In this document: in pieces, positions 44,280-53,463 of the stretch | How positions within the stretch are numbered: the first letter of the stretch is position 1 | How the letters are laid out: every line of letters begins with the position of its first letter | DNA from: JABDMH01 sp965223215 | Lineage (GTDB): Bacteria > Bacteroidota > Bacteroidia > Chitinophagales > Saprospiraceae | DNA length: 64,000 nt | Assembly (NCBI GenBank): GCA_965223215.1 | Contig: CBDCVZ010000010.1 | Coordinates: forward strand, 496,001-560,000 | Direction: 5' to 3' | Made by a program: the position numbers and the translations under genes | Notes under the pieces: model-generated | The model's input: the letters and a program-made list of their open reading frames with translations, nothing else | What the model was told of the DNA's origin: nothing | Database searches by the model: none

Positions 44280-44786
44280 TCATTTTCCAAACTCGGCAAT
44301 GGTTGCTAAATCATTGCTTGGTGCGATGCTGAAAGCAAAGGATTGATCTTTGGGGAAGAAACACTGCATGTGGCTGCAAGCTTGGTACTTAAGCCGACCA
44401 GCTACGGAAATATTTCCCTTTGTTCTCGAACCCGTGATTCGAATCCTGAGTGTTCCCTGATATACTTCCTCCTCGGTGAGCTCATCAATGACGATGGTGC
44501 CTCCCTCAGTCAAGTATTGGACGGTTGCGATTTCCATCCCTAGACATTGGTCAATCTCCAAATCAGTAGGTATCAGATAGGGATTGGCAGGGCTACTGGA
44601 TTGGATGTATTTTCCCTCTTCTATCTCGAAGGTGAGTACAATCGAGATGGGCTTTGTGTCATGGGTTTGCTCGGCCTCCACATCGATCAGTGAAACTTGT
44701 GACCAGATGCTCGTTTGGCTTACGGCAATACCCATAAAAAGGACTACTAGGAAGAAGCTCTTCTTATTTAATGCTGAGAAGTTCAT
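44280..44786 (-). CDS. orphan DsbD N-terminal (nDsbD-like) domain protein
   Basis: 168 residues with a signal peptide (SFFLVVLFMGIAVSQTS). The mature part matches the N-terminal domain of DsbD (PF11412): PISIVLTFEIEEGKYIQSSS, a central NPYLIPTDLEI, and the signature GRLKYQACSHMQCFFPKDQS with the redox pair Cys137/Cys142. In full-length DsbD this domain hands electrons to periplasmic partners; here the membrane and thioredoxin domains are absent, so it must work with separate proteins. Its start lies inside the end of the thioredoxin gene (23-bp overlap), which makes the pair translationally coupled. Confidence 0.8.
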   Translation of the reverse strand: MNFSALNKKSFFLVVLFMGIAVSQTSIWSQVSLIDVEAEQTHDTKPISIVLTFEIEEGKYIQSSSPANPYLIPTDLEIDQCLGMEIATVQYLTEGGTIVIDELTEEEVYQGTLRIRITGSRTKGNISVAGRLKYQACSHMQCFFPKDQSFAFSIAPSNDLATIAEFGK

Positions 44787-45318
44787 TGAGTTTGTTTTTG
44801 ATGTGAATCAATTTGGAATCGAAATTTCTTGTATCTAGCAGTGACAGAAATTGAATTTTTCCATCGGGATCAATTAGCAAGTTGGAGGCCAACATGATCT
44901 CGTCTCGTGCCAGCTCTGGCAAGACTTCTGGAGGAGCAAATTTAGCTGCAACCGCTCCATCTGAATCTAATAGAACCGGAAAACTCAGTTTAAATTCGTC
45001 GCGAAGTTTCTGGGCAACCAGTTCGCGGGGTTCTTTGACATCGATGATTAGAACTCCCACATTGTGAGCTGCATATGCCTGGTACAGTTGCTCGAGATAT
45101 GGAGCCTCTGCATTGCAATAAGGACACCAGGTGGTTGCAATGTGAATCACTAGATATTGGCCACTGTAGTCAGCCAGACTTACGATGTTACTGTCGAGAT
45201 CAAATAAGGTGAAATCTGCAGCTGGTACAAGATCTTGGTTTGTTTGACTTGCGATGTGACTACAGGTAATAATCGCAAAGAGGATGGTAAGAATTTGTTT
45301 CATTTTGATTGTTTTCAT
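44764..45318 (-). CDS. TlpA/AhpC-TSA-type thioredoxin-like protein
   Basis: 184 residues from ATG 45318 (or 45303), which gives a signal peptide (QILTILFAIITCSHIASQ). The frame is open to 45465 but that extension lacks features. The fold is a periplasmic thioredoxin of the TlpA/redoxin type: AADFTLFDLDSNIVSLADYS, LVIHIATTWCPYCNAEAP with Cys65/Cys68, VGVLIIDVKEPRE, FPVLLDSDGAVAAKFAP. It would reduce or isomerise disulfides or partner the nDsbD-like protein encoded by the overlapping next gene. Transcribed away from a 600-bp spacer. Confidence 0.85.
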   Translation of the reverse strand: MKTIKMKQILTILFAIITCSHIASQTNQDLVPAADFTLFDLDSNIVSLADYSGQYLVIHIATTWCPYCNAEAPYLEQLYQAYAAHNVGVLIIDVKEPRELVAQKLRDEFKLSFPVLLDSDGAVAAKFAPPEVLPELARDEIMLASNLLIDPDGKIQFLSLLDTRNFDSKLIHIKNKLNELLSIK

Positions 45319-45932
45319 TGGATTTGTAAATAATCTTTTTGCGTACACCCTATGAATAGATTGGAAATTGAAATGATTACCGGCCTGCTTAAATTTTTCT
45401 TCATAAAACTCTTCGCTGGGGGTCATTCCAGCTCGACTTTCCATCAGGAAAGGTTGATACTTCAAGCCGATAGTAGATTATTGTCACGAAACAGGGGAGC
45501 CAGGTCTGGGCTCGCTACCGAGCACCTCAGGTGCTCAGATTTAGGATGGCTAAAACCGAACAAACCGGCATACCAGCTGAGGGCGACCAAAAACCGTAGT
45601 AGAACTGTCGTGAACGCAAGTCATCTGGATTGATGACGGAGAATGTGGAGATTACTCCAGCATAATTTAAGGACGAATTGCCTGGTCTATGAATTGAGAA
45701 AATAAAGTAAGAATCGGATGGTTTTATCTGATAAAGACTAAAGAATTCCATGGTAAGCAATAACTTCCACTTAAAATGAACAATCTTGGTACCAGGCAAC
45801 CAAATAGTCGGCCCTTTAGAAAGTGTGACTCGAATAAATTAGGGAATTCTTGGGGATAAGTCTAAGGCTCATCCATCTGAGGAGCACCAAGGGAAATTCA
45901 ATAATTTTAGGCAAATTAATCAATACCAACCA
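45319..45932. other. 614-bp spacer, no supported gene
   Basis: Divergent region between the thioredoxin gene and the glycosidase-like gene. Minus-strand frames at 45527-45799 and upstream of 45318 translate into protein-like stretches, but no family is recognisable and start signals are missing; they may be relics. A 17-bp quasi-palindrome lies at 45520-45536. Confidence 0.45.
45520..45536. promoter_or_regulatory. 17-bp quasi-palindrome, possible operator
   Basis: GAGCACCT, one central C, then AGGTGCTC: perfect two-fold symmetry with 8-bp arms, in a divergent promoter region. The geometry suits a dimeric repressor, but no regulator gene is near. Confidence 0.35.
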
Positions 45933-46877
45933 ATGTATCATAGACTAAGTCAAGTGCTTGTGCTGCTATTGAGCATGCAAATGTCCATGGCTCAAAATGA
46001 ATTTTCCGTGGAAGGAGATAAAACACTATTGAATGCGAAGGAATTCCAGGTGATTGGATTACGGTGCGCAAATGCCTTGTTGAGCGAGGAAACCATGGAT
46101 GACTTAATCGCTCACCTGGATGAATACAGCTTGTACGGAATTAATACGATCAGCGTTTTTTTTATGGGATCGAGATATAGTAATATAAATGGCTATGAAC
46201 AGGACGGTTCCTTGAAAGAAATCTACCAAAAACGTATGGCCAAGATTATTGAAGCCTGTAATCAGCGCAATATGGTGGTACTGGTAGGCATTCTTTACTG
46301 GGGTGCACAGCAACGTAGTTTGGCCAATGCGCACTATACAGATTGGCGGCAGTCGCAGGTCAACAATGCCATGATTAGCACCATAGAGTGGTTGAAGAAA
46401 AACAATTATCGCAATGTCTTTATCGATCCAGACAATGAGGGGATGGCCGAGCGAGGGGCAGGGTTTGATATCAGTGAGATGATTTGCAGAGGTAAGGAGG
46501 TGGATGAGAATTTTTGTATTGCGTATAATCATAAAGGCTTTAGCCCACCTTGCGCAGATTTGACCATACACCACGCAAAGATTACCCCAGGAATGCCCTA
46601 TGTGCAGTCAGAGGGAACACCAAGTCAGTATTGGGGTGATTACTCTAAAGAAAAAGGCTTGGACCACTACATCAATGTGGGGATTTACACCGAAGGCAAA
46701 AAGGCAGAGCAAATGAAGGATACCCGCAGCATGTTAGAGGGTGGCCATGGCTACATGTTTGCATCCACCTGGTTGCAAAATGTTCCTCCCAACTATCATC
46801 CCGGAGGAGATGGTTCACCTTGTGATCCTGGGATGCGGTGGTGGTTGGAATTTGTCAGGGAGAATTTCAAGAAATAA
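45933..46877 (+). CDS. putative clan GH-A glycoside hydrolase-like TIM barrel
   Basis: 314 residues with a signal peptide (VLVLLLSMQMSMAQ). The fold is a (beta/alpha)8 barrel with clan GH-A features: an early FQVIGLRCANALLS, INTISVFFMGSR on strand 2-3, MVVLVGILYWGAQQR, NVFIDPDNEGMA on strand 4 (Asn168-Glu169 as the acid/base pair) and PYVQSEGTP with Glu227 on strand 7 as the nucleophile. I cannot place it in a numbered family; it is short for GH5. Likely cuts beta-linked glycan. Directly downstream are two gene relics, so this locus has lost related enzymes. Confidence 0.7.
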   Translation: MYHRLSQVLVLLLSMQMSMAQNEFSVEGDKTLLNAKEFQVIGLRCANALLSEETMDDLIAHLDEYSLYGINTISVFFMGSRYSNINGYEQDGSLKEIYQKRMAKIIEACNQRNMVVLVGILYWGAQQRSLANAHYTDWRQSQVNNAMISTIEWLKKNNYRNVFIDPDNEGMAERGAGFDISEMICRGKEVDENFCIAYNHKGFSPPCADLTIHHAKITPGMPYVQSEGTPSQYWGDYSKEKGLDHYINVGIYTEGKKAEQMKDTRSMLEGGHGYMFASTWLQNVPPNYHPGGDGSPCDPGMRWWLEFVRENFKK

Positions 46878-46892
46878 GATGCATAATGCATC
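46878..46892. repeat. 15-bp palindrome directly after a stop codon
   Basis: GATGCAT, a central A, then ATGCATC: perfect arms of 7 bp starting on the base after the TAA stop of the glycosidase-like gene. Too short a loop for a hairpin terminator. Confidence 0.35.
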
Positions 46893-46927
46893 CGAAACGG
46901 AGGCAATCATTCAAAATCCATGCATGA

Positions 46928-47104
46928 ATGTCCAAAAATTTTGACTATTCAATCATGCTCGAATGGTTGCAGCGTGACTTTCCAGAAGCAGTCTTCTTTC
47001 TAGTTTGGAGAGATCACTGGGGTTTTAATGGAAAAAAGGGTGTGGATGTACTTCTAAATCATCGGAAGATTATAGGGCGAAATGACAAGAGATACCCGAT
47101 TTAG
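46928..47104 (+). pseudogene. C-terminal fragment resembling a GH26-type glycosidase
   Basis: A 58-codon frame ending at TAG 47102-47104. Its translation (MLEWLQRDFPEAVFFLVWRD, HWGFNGKKGVDVLLNHRKII, GRNDKRYPI) looks like the last strand and helix of a GH26-like barrel, where an xFPxxxxFLxWxDxWG stretch is followed by a short helix and a domain-closing VINRDELP-type end. Nothing upstream belongs to the same gene, since a TGA precedes it and the intact glycosidase-like gene ends at 46877. It is probably the leftover tail of a deleted gene. Family call from memory of motif style only. Confidence 0.4.
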
Positions 47105-47272
47105 GTGGACCAGTCCAGAGGGATGGTCTACATCAATTTCGTTGCTGTCTTAGGCACTTTCAAGTCATCTTACTACCTGGAGACCAGAAAGTGTGAATCA
47201 CTCGTGCTTGTGAACCCGGTGGTGGCCAGTTAGATTTTTGCAGGTTTATTTCCAATAGAATTAGTGACTCAT

Positions 47273-47677
47273 ATGAAAAGAAATCACTCGATAATTATTT
47301 GTTGGTGGCTTTTCTAATCCAATGTAGTGTAAAGCAGGAGTCTAAAAGTGAAGTGCAAAAAAGTACATTCTCAGGAGTCCGGTCATCCGGATGCCAAAGC
47401 GGCCGACTACGACCATGCCACCACCGGCAAGGTACGCAAACCCATGCTCGTGCTGGACAAACAAACCACGGATGCCCGAAGTCCGTACAATCACACTTAT
47501 GCTCGTCGTCCGTTACCGGTGCATCTCGAATTTTATTCGTTCTGGGCAGATGGACACGGTCGGCAACCATCTGAATCGAGTCTTTACTTCTGTAAAAAGG
47601 ATGGAACGGTTTTTAGGTTGCCACAAAAAATGGAAGAGGAATTTGCCTTCCCTGAGCCAGTGCAGACCAAACCATAG
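47273..47677 (+). pseudogene. internally deleted, frameshifted BNR_4-type lipoprotein gene
   Basis: ATG 47273 opens MKRNHS and stops quickly; one frame over, the sequence continues as a lipoprotein signal (LLVAFLIQCSVKQESKSEVQ). After about 47385 the first frame resumes with a recognisable C-terminal end: YDHATTGKVRKPMLVLDKQT, TDARSPYNHTYARRPLPVHL, EFYSFWADGHGRQPSESSLY, ending at TAG 47677. That is the closing part of BNR repeat-containing (PF15892-like) proteins, many of which are glycan-active. A full gene is about 450 codons, so the central three quarters are gone, and at least two frameshifts separate the pieces. Clear relic of a lost catabolic enzyme. Confidence 0.65.
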
Positions 47678-47895
47678 GTTTAAGGCTCCACTGGCACACT
47701 CCTGTATTTCAAAGCAATACACTACCTTACCGTAGCAAGCAAATAGCATTGCAAGGGTAATTGAAATCTATGGAAAGAGTCATATGCATGCAATCTGATT
47801 TAAAGGAAATACCGGGGCTCTCATAATTATCACGAAATATCCTTACTGCATACTCCGATCAATGCAAAAAACAAACTGAATTAAATAATAATTTA

Positions 47896-50391
47896 ATGAA
47901 AAGTCTTTGGCAAATCATTTTTAACCATCGGTGTTTTGGGATTATTCTTGGATACGGATCCCTTTTATCCTGGGCTTTCTTGCCAGCACAGTCGGTGTCC
48001 ATTAGTGGAATATACCCCCATCTCGCTCATTACAATAAAGGCGGAGAATGCGGAACTGGGGCGGTAGTGCCCTGGGCTGGAAAGTTATGGGTGGTCACCT
48101 ACAGTCCACATTTTCCTCAGGGTTCTTCAGATAAGCTATACGAAATCACACCTGACCTGCGGCAGATCGTCAGGCCGGAAAGCATCGGCGGTACTCCGGC
48201 CAACCGAATGATCCATCGCGAAAGCAATCAACTATTTATTGGGCCCCATGTCATTGATGCCGATGGAAAAGTACGTACGATTCCGTATTCGACCATGCCA
48301 GGAAGGCACACGGGGAATGCAAGACACCTGATCGACCCCGGCGAAAAAATCTACTATGGCACGATGGAGGAAGGGTTTTATGAAGTAGGTGTGGCGGATC
48401 TTCAGGTAAATATGCTCTACAAAGACGGCAACAAAAATGGCAAGGTCGAGCATCACAATCCCACTGACATTAATCCGGAGAATGCAACATTACCAGGGGC
48501 GCACGGAAAGGGCTTGTATTCAGGTCAGGGTGTGTTGGTTTATTCTAATAATGGAGAAGCAACTGAGGAGGCGCTTAAAAAGTTTGATATCAAGTCTGGA
48601 GCATTGGCCGAATGGGATGGTAAAGACTGGAAGCTAGTACGGAGAAATCAATTTGTCGAAGTGACTGGACCGGGCGGGATTTACGGTAACAATTATCCGG
48701 CCACTGATCCTATCTGGGCGACCGGATGGGATCATAAATCAATCCTGCTAGGCGTACGTGAACCAACGGGCTGGCATTTCTACCGTTTGCCGAAGGCTAG
48801 TCATAGTTACGATGGAGCACACGGTTGGAATACAGAATGGCCGAGAATTCGAGATGTTGGCATCGCCGGGAAACCCGATTACTTGATGACGATGCATGGC
48901 ATGTTTTGGCGGTTTCCCAAATCATTTACGGCTCAAAACACCAGTGGGTTACGACCACGTTCTGCTTATCTCAAGGTGATCGGTGATTTCACTCGTTGGA
49001 ATGATCGTTTAGTTTTTGGATGCGATGACTCTGCCCAAAAAGAATTCCTCAATAAAAGAAAACAGAAGGGATCCATCGAAGGGCCTGGTCAGTCCAATTC
49101 TAATCTGTGGTTCACAGATTTTTCGAAACCAGATCTCCTAGGGCCCAACTCGTCGCACGGCGCCGTGTGGATAGACGAATCAGTAGTAGGAGCTTCCTTT
49201 TCTGAACCCTTTTTGTTCGCCGGTTGGAAAGAGAGGATAGCCTGGATAAAACATGATGGTCCTACGACCATTCCGTTTTCTTTTCAGGTTGATTTGGGCC
49301 AAGGTCAATGGCAAGATTTGCATACGATCCATGTGCCTCCGGGGAAGGCTAAATTACTTCATTTCGACAGCGATGACCCAGGAGAATGGATCCGCGTGCG
49401 AGTCGCTAATGACTGTCGGGTCACCTTAAGTTTTAATTATTCTGAAAAAGATCAAAGAATGTCGACAGCCACCGGCATATTTGGCGGACTCGCCGCCGTG
49501 GACCAAGGGCGTGCTTTGGGCGGCTTGCTATATGGACTCGGGGAGGATCGCCGGGCCCTGGGCATGTCAGCACGTTTATTCGATGGTGCGAGTGAGCAAG
49601 CGGTTGGGTATTATGAGCTGGATGAAAATTTGCAATTGATTGCAAAAGAGGATCGGGAGACCAGGTCTTTTATCGATGAAAAGTTTGCGGTACCCCATGA
49701 GGTCGTTTCGCTGGAGCAGTCATCCGTTTTGGTAGTTGATGATCAGGGTAGGAGGTGGCGATTTCCACGAGGTACCGGCCCCTACGATCAGTTAACGCGA
49801 AGAAATCAACTCAGGATCTGTCGCGAAGTGGCGACCGAAAGAGATCTATTCAGCTGTCACGGCACCTTTTACGAGCTACCTGCAGAAAATGCCGATGGTT
49901 TTGCTAAGGTGCGGCCCATTGCTTCGCACACTTTCCGCATACATGATTATGCTTCCTATCGAGGAATGCTGGTAATGACGGGTCTCAATAGGAATGGCAA
50001 TGATGAAAATCCGCATATTATCCGATCAAAAGATGGCAAGGCAGCCGTTTGGGTTGGCACCATTGATGATCTATGGGAGCTGGGAAAGCCACGGGGAATG
50101 GGTGGGCCATGGTATGAATCCGAAGTTGTGGCGGGCCAGCCTTCCGATCCCTACCTCATTGCATTTTACGATCGGCGATCGATGACCATTTCTCATTCTG
50201 CTCAATCTCTAATTACATTCCATATGGAGGTTGATCCCACTGGCAACGGTACCTGGATGCGTTATGAATCTATGGAGGTAGATCCAACGCAGATTTATCA
50301 ATACGATTTTGCTGATGATTTTGAGGCCCGATGGGTGCGCTTTATTGCCAGCGCCGACTGTTATGCAACCATTCAGCTCAAGTATGAATAG
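47896..50391 (+). CDS. large secreted beta-propeller-like protein, unknown function
   Basis: 831 residues with an N-terminal hydrophobic signal region (IILGYGSLLSWAFLPAQS). The sequence is dominated by short strand-turn repeats of propeller type (KLWVVTYSPHFPQGSSDKLY, RQIVRPESIGGTPANRMI, NQLFIGPHVIDADGKVRTIP, KIYYGTMEEGFYEVGV, KPDYLMTMHGMFWRFPKSFT, GSLLY-like turns, and later a second set with VWVGTIDDLWELGKPRG). Two stretches (about 420-520 and 760-831) look like beta-sandwiches: TIPFSFQVDLGQGQWQDLHT and LITFHMEVDPTGNGTWMRYE are similar and probably homologous. Family not recognised. Its stop overlaps the next sulfatase start by 8 bp, so it is tied to sulfated glycan use. Confidence 0.75.
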   Translation: MKSLWQIIFNHRCFGIILGYGSLLSWAFLPAQSVSISGIYPHLAHYNKGGECGTGAVVPWAGKLWVVTYSPHFPQGSSDKLYEITPDLRQIVRPESIGGTPANRMIHRESNQLFIGPHVIDADGKVRTIPYSTMPGRHTGNARHLIDPGEKIYYGTMEEGFYEVGVADLQVNMLYKDGNKNGKVEHHNPTDINPENATLPGAHGKGLYSGQGVLVYSNNGEATEEALKKFDIKSGALAEWDGKDWKLVRRNQFVEVTGPGGIYGNNYPATDPIWATGWDHKSILLGVREPTGWHFYRLPKASHSYDGAHGWNTEWPRIRDVGIAGKPDYLMTMHGMFWRFPKSFTAQNTSGLRPRSAYLKVIGDFTRWNDRLVFGCDDSAQKEFLNKRKQKGSIEGPGQSNSNLWFTDFSKPDLLGPNSSHGAVWIDESVVGASFSEPFLFAGWKERIAWIKHDGPTTIPFSFQVDLGQGQWQDLHTIHVPPGKAKLLHFDSDDPGEWIRVRVANDCRVTLSFNYSEKDQRMSTATGIFGGLAAVDQGRALGGLLYGLGEDRRALGMSARLFDGASEQAVGYYELDENLQLIAKEDRETRSFIDEKFAVPHEVVSLEQSSVLVVDDQGRRWRFPRGTGPYDQLTRRNQLRICREVATERDLFSCHGTFYELPAENADGFAKVRPIASHTFRIHDYASYRGMLVMTGLNRNGNDENPHIIRSKDGKAAVWVGTIDDLWELGKPRGMGGPWYESEVVAGQPSDPYLIAFYDRRSMTISHSAQSLITFHMEVDPTGNGTWMRYESMEVDPTQIYQYDFADDFEARWVRFIASADCYATIQLKYE

Positions 50392-51799
50392 AATCCAATT
50401 TGAGAGCCTATGGAATCTACCCATAGGATGCCTTTTTATCCTCCTCTTAAGTGGATTTGCTTGCCGAAAGGACCAGCGAGACGGTCATAAGCGGCCAAAC
50501 TTTATTGTTGTTTACACGGATGATCAGCAATTTAATGCCTTAGGGGCTATCGGTAACCAGGTAATCATCACGCCTAATATCGACCGAGTTGCGTCCGGCA
50601 GTATGGCATTTCATGAGGCTCACGTAGTCTTTTCTCTCTGTAGTCCGAGCCGGGCAGCTCTCTTAACTGGGAGGTATGGAAGTCAAAATGGTGTATTGGG
50701 ATTGGGAAGTACCTTGAAAGCAGGTGAGCGGACCCTTGCACAGTTCCTTAAGCAGCATAACTATAATACGGCAATGACCGGGAAGTGGCACATTAAACCC
50801 ACTCCGGATCAACTGGGTTTTGATATCTGTTCCTATTTTTTTGGAAATGGCACTTATTATGGTCGTAAAGTCATACACTACGGTGATACCATTTTCCCCC
50901 AAAATCACGTGGATGAATTTGGAGTGCAGCAATCCATTAAGTTCATCGAAAAGTCTGCATTTCAAGCCAACCCGTTCTTTCTTTTTCATTGTCCGCAAAC
51001 GCCCCATATGAATGGTGAACTGATCTGGGATGCGGAGGAAAGCACCAAGGCACTTTATCGCATTGATGCCATGCCCGTGCCGGCAAATCACCTAGATGAT
51101 TTACAAGACAAACCACCCTATTTAAAAAATGTTCGAAATAAAACTCAAGCTGATAAATATGGTTATCCAGATTCGACTTCAATTCGTTTACACACTCGTG
51201 ATTACTATGCCGTGATTACGGAGTTGGATAAATTTCTAGGAGAACTTTTCAATAAAATAGATGAACTTAACCTTTGGGATAATACCTACTTGATTTTTAT
51301 GAGTGACAATGGATGGATGCTCGGTGATCATGGATTCACAAGCAAAGTCTTACCTTATCGTCCCAGCACCCTAGTGCCACTTTTTATAAAAGGCCCTGAG
51401 ATAGATGCGGGAGTAACTAGGACACTCGTCAGCAATCTCGATATATTTCCTACCATTTTACAGCTGGCAGATATACCAATCTCAAACAATATCCACGGCA
51501 GGAGTTTAGTGCCATTACTACACGGCGATGTGCTGAAGGATAGAGACCATCTCATCTATGAAGGCCTGGGATCGTATGGGGGGAGCGGGTACAATCTCAC
51601 CGTCATTGACGAAGAATATCGCTACATCGAGACTTATGCCACATCCAACCTGGTGGCAATTCAATTTCAAGAACTATATCATCGAATCAACGATCCTCTC
51701 GAAATGAAAAACCTTGCTAAAAATTCAGCGTATATTGAAACCATGAAGGCGATGAGAAAAAAGATAAATAAATACAAACAGTCGGTATTGCCCCACTGA
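50384..51799 (+). CDS. S1 family sulfatase, lipoprotein
   Basis: 471 residues from ATG 50384, which overlaps the preceding stop by 8 bp and opens a lipoprotein signal (GCLFILLLSGFAC, Cys27); the frame's earlier ATG at 50309 is inside the upstream gene. Metal-site Asp pair is in FIVVYTDDQQFNALGAIG, and Cys86 in FSLCSPSRAALLTGRYGSQ is the formylglycine precursor. GKWHIKPTPDQLGFD and YLIFMSDNGWMLGDHGFTSK complete the site. The style (DDQQFNALG, GSQNGVLGLGSTL) is that of iduronate-2-sulfatase/choline-sulfatase-like S1 branches. Lipid-anchored and exported. Coupled to the propeller-like protein upstream. Confidence 0.93.
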   Translation: MNRIQFESLWNLPIGCLFILLLSGFACRKDQRDGHKRPNFIVVYTDDQQFNALGAIGNQVIITPNIDRVASGSMAFHEAHVVFSLCSPSRAALLTGRYGSQNGVLGLGSTLKAGERTLAQFLKQHNYNTAMTGKWHIKPTPDQLGFDICSYFFGNGTYYGRKVIHYGDTIFPQNHVDEFGVQQSIKFIEKSAFQANPFFLFHCPQTPHMNGELIWDAEESTKALYRIDAMPVPANHLDDLQDKPPYLKNVRNKTQADKYGYPDSTSIRLHTRDYYAVITELDKFLGELFNKIDELNLWDNTYLIFMSDNGWMLGDHGFTSKVLPYRPSTLVPLFIKGPEIDAGVTRTLVSNLDIFPTILQLADIPISNNIHGRSLVPLLHGDVLKDRDHLIYEGLGSYGGSGYNLTVIDEEYRYIETYATSNLVAIQFQELYHRINDPLEMKNLAKNSAYIETMKAMRKKINKYKQSVLPH

Positions 51800-51820
51800 G
51801 TACTGAGCACCTTCAATACT
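51793..51820. repeat. ACTGAGTACTGAGC repeat and imperfect hairpin at a gene end
   Basis: CCACTGAGTACTGAGC reads as ACTGAGT followed by ACTGAGC, and AGTACTGA pairs with TCAATACT seven of eight. It begins in the last codons of the sulfatase gene and uses its stop. The 34876 element differs from it in one of the first 16 bases. Confidence 0.55.
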
Positions 51821-51914
51821 ATTTTCAAAAAAAGATGAAGATCATTGCCAGAAGATAGCTCTCATGCCTAAAGACGATAATAGCTAATACATTTAAATAT
51901 TTAAAAATTGAATA

Positions 51915-53435
51915 TTGATGCTCATCTGCCAGAGATATTGTTTAGCCATCTTTTTATGGGCAATTCTACATTTAATGGGCACTGAATTTATATTAGGTCA
52001 GGAGTCATCGACCAAAGCAGAATTTGCGTCCAAGTTTAGAAACCATTACACCAAGGTGACCAAAGATCTGCTAGATACTTATGGGAAGGATACAACCGCT
52101 GTTTGGGTGGCCAGCTGGGACCTAAAAACGGAGCAGTATCCTTTTAATTTTACACGTCCTGATTCCATTCCAAATCGCGTCTATCTAAATCGCTTCATTG
52201 ATGCGCCGGCCGGGGCCACCTTATATTGGAATTTGCCCGATTTAGCTGCTTGCCTGGATCTTTCAGATGCAACTGGCGATGCCAGGCTGGGGGAGGCTGC
52301 ACTAGCCTATGCCTCCACCTATCTGGACCGATGCACAAATAGAGACGGAATTATTCTTTGGGGCAATCATTACTACTACCATGTCCTCATGGACACCGTC
52401 GTTAGATTTGGGAGCAGTGATCATCCTAGGCCGGTAAATATGGCCGAAGAGCAGGGCCACCTCCATGAAATGCGGCCACTAAATCCACCTTGGGAAATGC
52501 TTTATAAGTGGTTTCCGACCGGCATTGAAAGACACCTGAGGCAATCGGTTGCGCAACACTTGGTTAATTCCAATGGTGAATTTAACCGACACGCAAATAA
52601 CCGTAGTGAATATGCCTTTATCGAAGCCGGATCTATTTTAATTCACGCTCTTTCTTTTCTATACAGTAAATCTGGAGATGCCAGCTTACTCGATTCTGCT
52701 GATCTTATCTTGAATTTTAGCTTCGGATTTCGTGATTCCACCACGGGCCTGATGGCAAATAGTCCCTCCAAAGATCGCTGGGATAAATATGCCTCCACTA
52801 CCGAGATCGGGCTTTGGTCCTTAAATATTCTCAAGTCCTTACCCTACCTACCTGACTCGCTGGCCACTCGCTGGTTAGATCAAGTGGAAATAGCGCTTCA
52901 GCCCTGGTTGATACACGGTTTTGATCAAGAAAGACAGCGTTTTTTCGGTGCACTATCTCTCAGTGATGCCACCGCCATTCAAAAGGAAGATAACTATCCC
53001 TACAAACCAGACAATTATGCCGACATATGGCACCCACTTTTTCCACGTCACGACTACCCTCTGCAGTTTGCAGAATGTTGCTTAAGACTCTATGAATTAA
53101 CTTCAAAAGATATTTATCGCATGGCAGCCCAGCGGTGGTATGCCGCCATAAAATCGCAGATGGATGAACGTTTTCATCGATTGCGTTATGCAGAAAATTA
53201 TGCTCGTATCATTCATTATCTGGATAAATATGCCTTGCTCTTTTCAGATATGGAGGCGAAAGAGCGTGCTCAATGGTTAGCTAAAGAAGCGGTCGATCTT
53301 CTCTACGATGAGCGCAAAAAAATGTTCCGCAGCCACACCGGAGAACATCGCTATGATTGTGTAGATGGAGTGGGTCTGTTATACTTTGCTCTGGCGCCCA
53401 TTGCTGATGGTCAGTTGGCTGATGCCTTTTTTTAA
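51915..53435 (+). CDS. secreted (alpha/alpha)6-toroid protein, possible glycoside hydrolase or lyase
   Basis: 506 residues with an N-terminal signal (CLAIFLWAILHLMG). The body is helical with a repeating pattern of paired helices: LPDLAACLDLSDATGDARLG, ALAYASTYLDRCTNRDGII, FIEAGSILIHALSFLYSKSG, SLLDSADLILNFSFGFRD, EIGLWSLNILKSLPYLPDS, QFAECCLRLYELTSKDIYRM, and a closing RYDCVDGVGLLYFALAP. This is the (alpha/alpha)6 barrel layout shared by GH88/GH105/GH127-like hydrolases and some polysaccharide lyases. WGNHYYYHVLMD and HGFDQERQRFFGALSL hold aromatic and acidic residues suited to a sugar site, but I cannot name the family. It lies between two sulfatases. Confidence 0.65.
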   Translation: MMLICQRYCLAIFLWAILHLMGTEFILGQESSTKAEFASKFRNHYTKVTKDLLDTYGKDTTAVWVASWDLKTEQYPFNFTRPDSIPNRVYLNRFIDAPAGATLYWNLPDLAACLDLSDATGDARLGEAALAYASTYLDRCTNRDGIILWGNHYYYHVLMDTVVRFGSSDHPRPVNMAEEQGHLHEMRPLNPPWEMLYKWFPTGIERHLRQSVAQHLVNSNGEFNRHANNRSEYAFIEAGSILIHALSFLYSKSGDASLLDSADLILNFSFGFRDSTTGLMANSPSKDRWDKYASTTEIGLWSLNILKSLPYLPDSLATRWLDQVEIALQPWLIHGFDQERQRFFGALSLSDATAIQKEDNYPYKPDNYADIWHPLFPRHDYPLQFAECCLRLYELTSKDIYRMAAQRWYAAIKSQMDERFHRLRYAENYARIIHYLDKYALLFSDMEAKERAQWLAKEAVDLLYDERKKMFRSHTGEHRYDCVDGVGLLYFALAPIADGQLADAFF

Positions 53436-53463
53436 GCTCTGACTCATGACTTGCCTTTCATGA

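Noticed and set aside
45352..45799. Frames on both strands in the spacer upstream of the glycosidase-like gene
   Set aside because: No start signals or recognisable domain; possible relics but not supportable.
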